Assembly (NCBI GenBank): GCA_000969725.1 | Contig: JXSR01S042289.1 | Length of the DNA stretch: 31,213 bases | Reading direction: 5' to 3' (one strand) | From: Ophiothrix spiculata | Lineage: Eukaryota; Echinodermata; Ophiuroidea; Amphilepidida; Ophiotrichidae | Shown here: piece by piece, positions 31,011-31,213 of the stretch | Layout of the letters: each line of letters opens with the position of its first letter | Position numbering within the stretch: the stretch's first letter is position 1 | Translations under genes and position numbers: made by a program | The notes under the pieces: generated by a model | What the model was told of the DNA's origin: nothing | Seen by the model: the letters and a program-made list of their open reading frames with translations, nothing else | Database searches by the model: none

Positions 31011-31213
31011 GTACAGGTTGTAACAGAAAAAATTATACATTCTTGTAAGCGATATAATGAGGAAACTAAAAATGTTGAATTCACAAACTTTCCCTCATTT
31101 GAAAGGCTATCTCATTGGCTACCAGAAGCAGCTTAAGTGATCTCATTTGATGGTCAGGTTCAAAAGTTACGACCATTTAAGTAAAGACCGGTAAAAACTA
31201 CTTGGGCCGATTT

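Overview
This window is animal nuclear DNA. It is AT-rich and made of short coding blocks bounded by GT..AG introns. It is full of short inverted-repeat transposons and carries a tRNA-derived SINE and the 3' end of a non-LTR retrotransposon. A 931-base run of N (16758-17688) shows it comes from a draft assembly. The repeat style and a gene conserved with vertebrates suggest an invertebrate deuterostome or another marine invertebrate. An echinoderm or hemichordate is my guess; it is not shown by the sequence.

The one convincing gene is on the + strand from 11181 to 26072. It is a DEPDC7-like gene (DEP domain-containing protein 7). Twelve exons join with matching splice phases into 621 codons ending at TAA 26070-26072. 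The first exon, with the start codon, was not found; it lies upstream or outside the window. The DEP domain is in exons 1-2. A linker follows in exons 3-8, and the conserved C-terminal half is in exons 9-12.

The linker is the most unusual part. Four small exons (16506, 18478, 19208, 20163), all phase 2-2, encode diverged copies of a roughly 19-residue basic Ser/Thr motif such as TPMERNSKRRNSFGVGRFK. The gene shows two further exon duplications. One is a decayed copy of exon 9 just downstream of it (22630-22742). The other is a near-identical copy of the start of exon 11 (24121-24237 versus 24291-24407), in which every coding difference is at a third codon position. The sequence gap lies inside the repeat-exon array and may hide more units.

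The left 11 kb holds no intact gene. It contains a large nested foldback element (about 499-2671), a perfect-looking short palindrome inside it, and two copies of another inverted-repeat element (203-498 and 9190-9914). It also holds a broken ORF ending in a MYND zinc finger (6569-7388), diverged and near-identical tandem repeats (7985-8602), and a duplicated block at 10019-11100.

The gene's introns carry several MITE-like elements (13037, 13870, 14413, 15639, 19575) and other repeats. The right 5 kb, after the stop codon, is 3' UTR or intergenic DNA with another MITE (27149), a SINE (28310), a foldback (30032) and a truncated LINE on the minus strand (30336).
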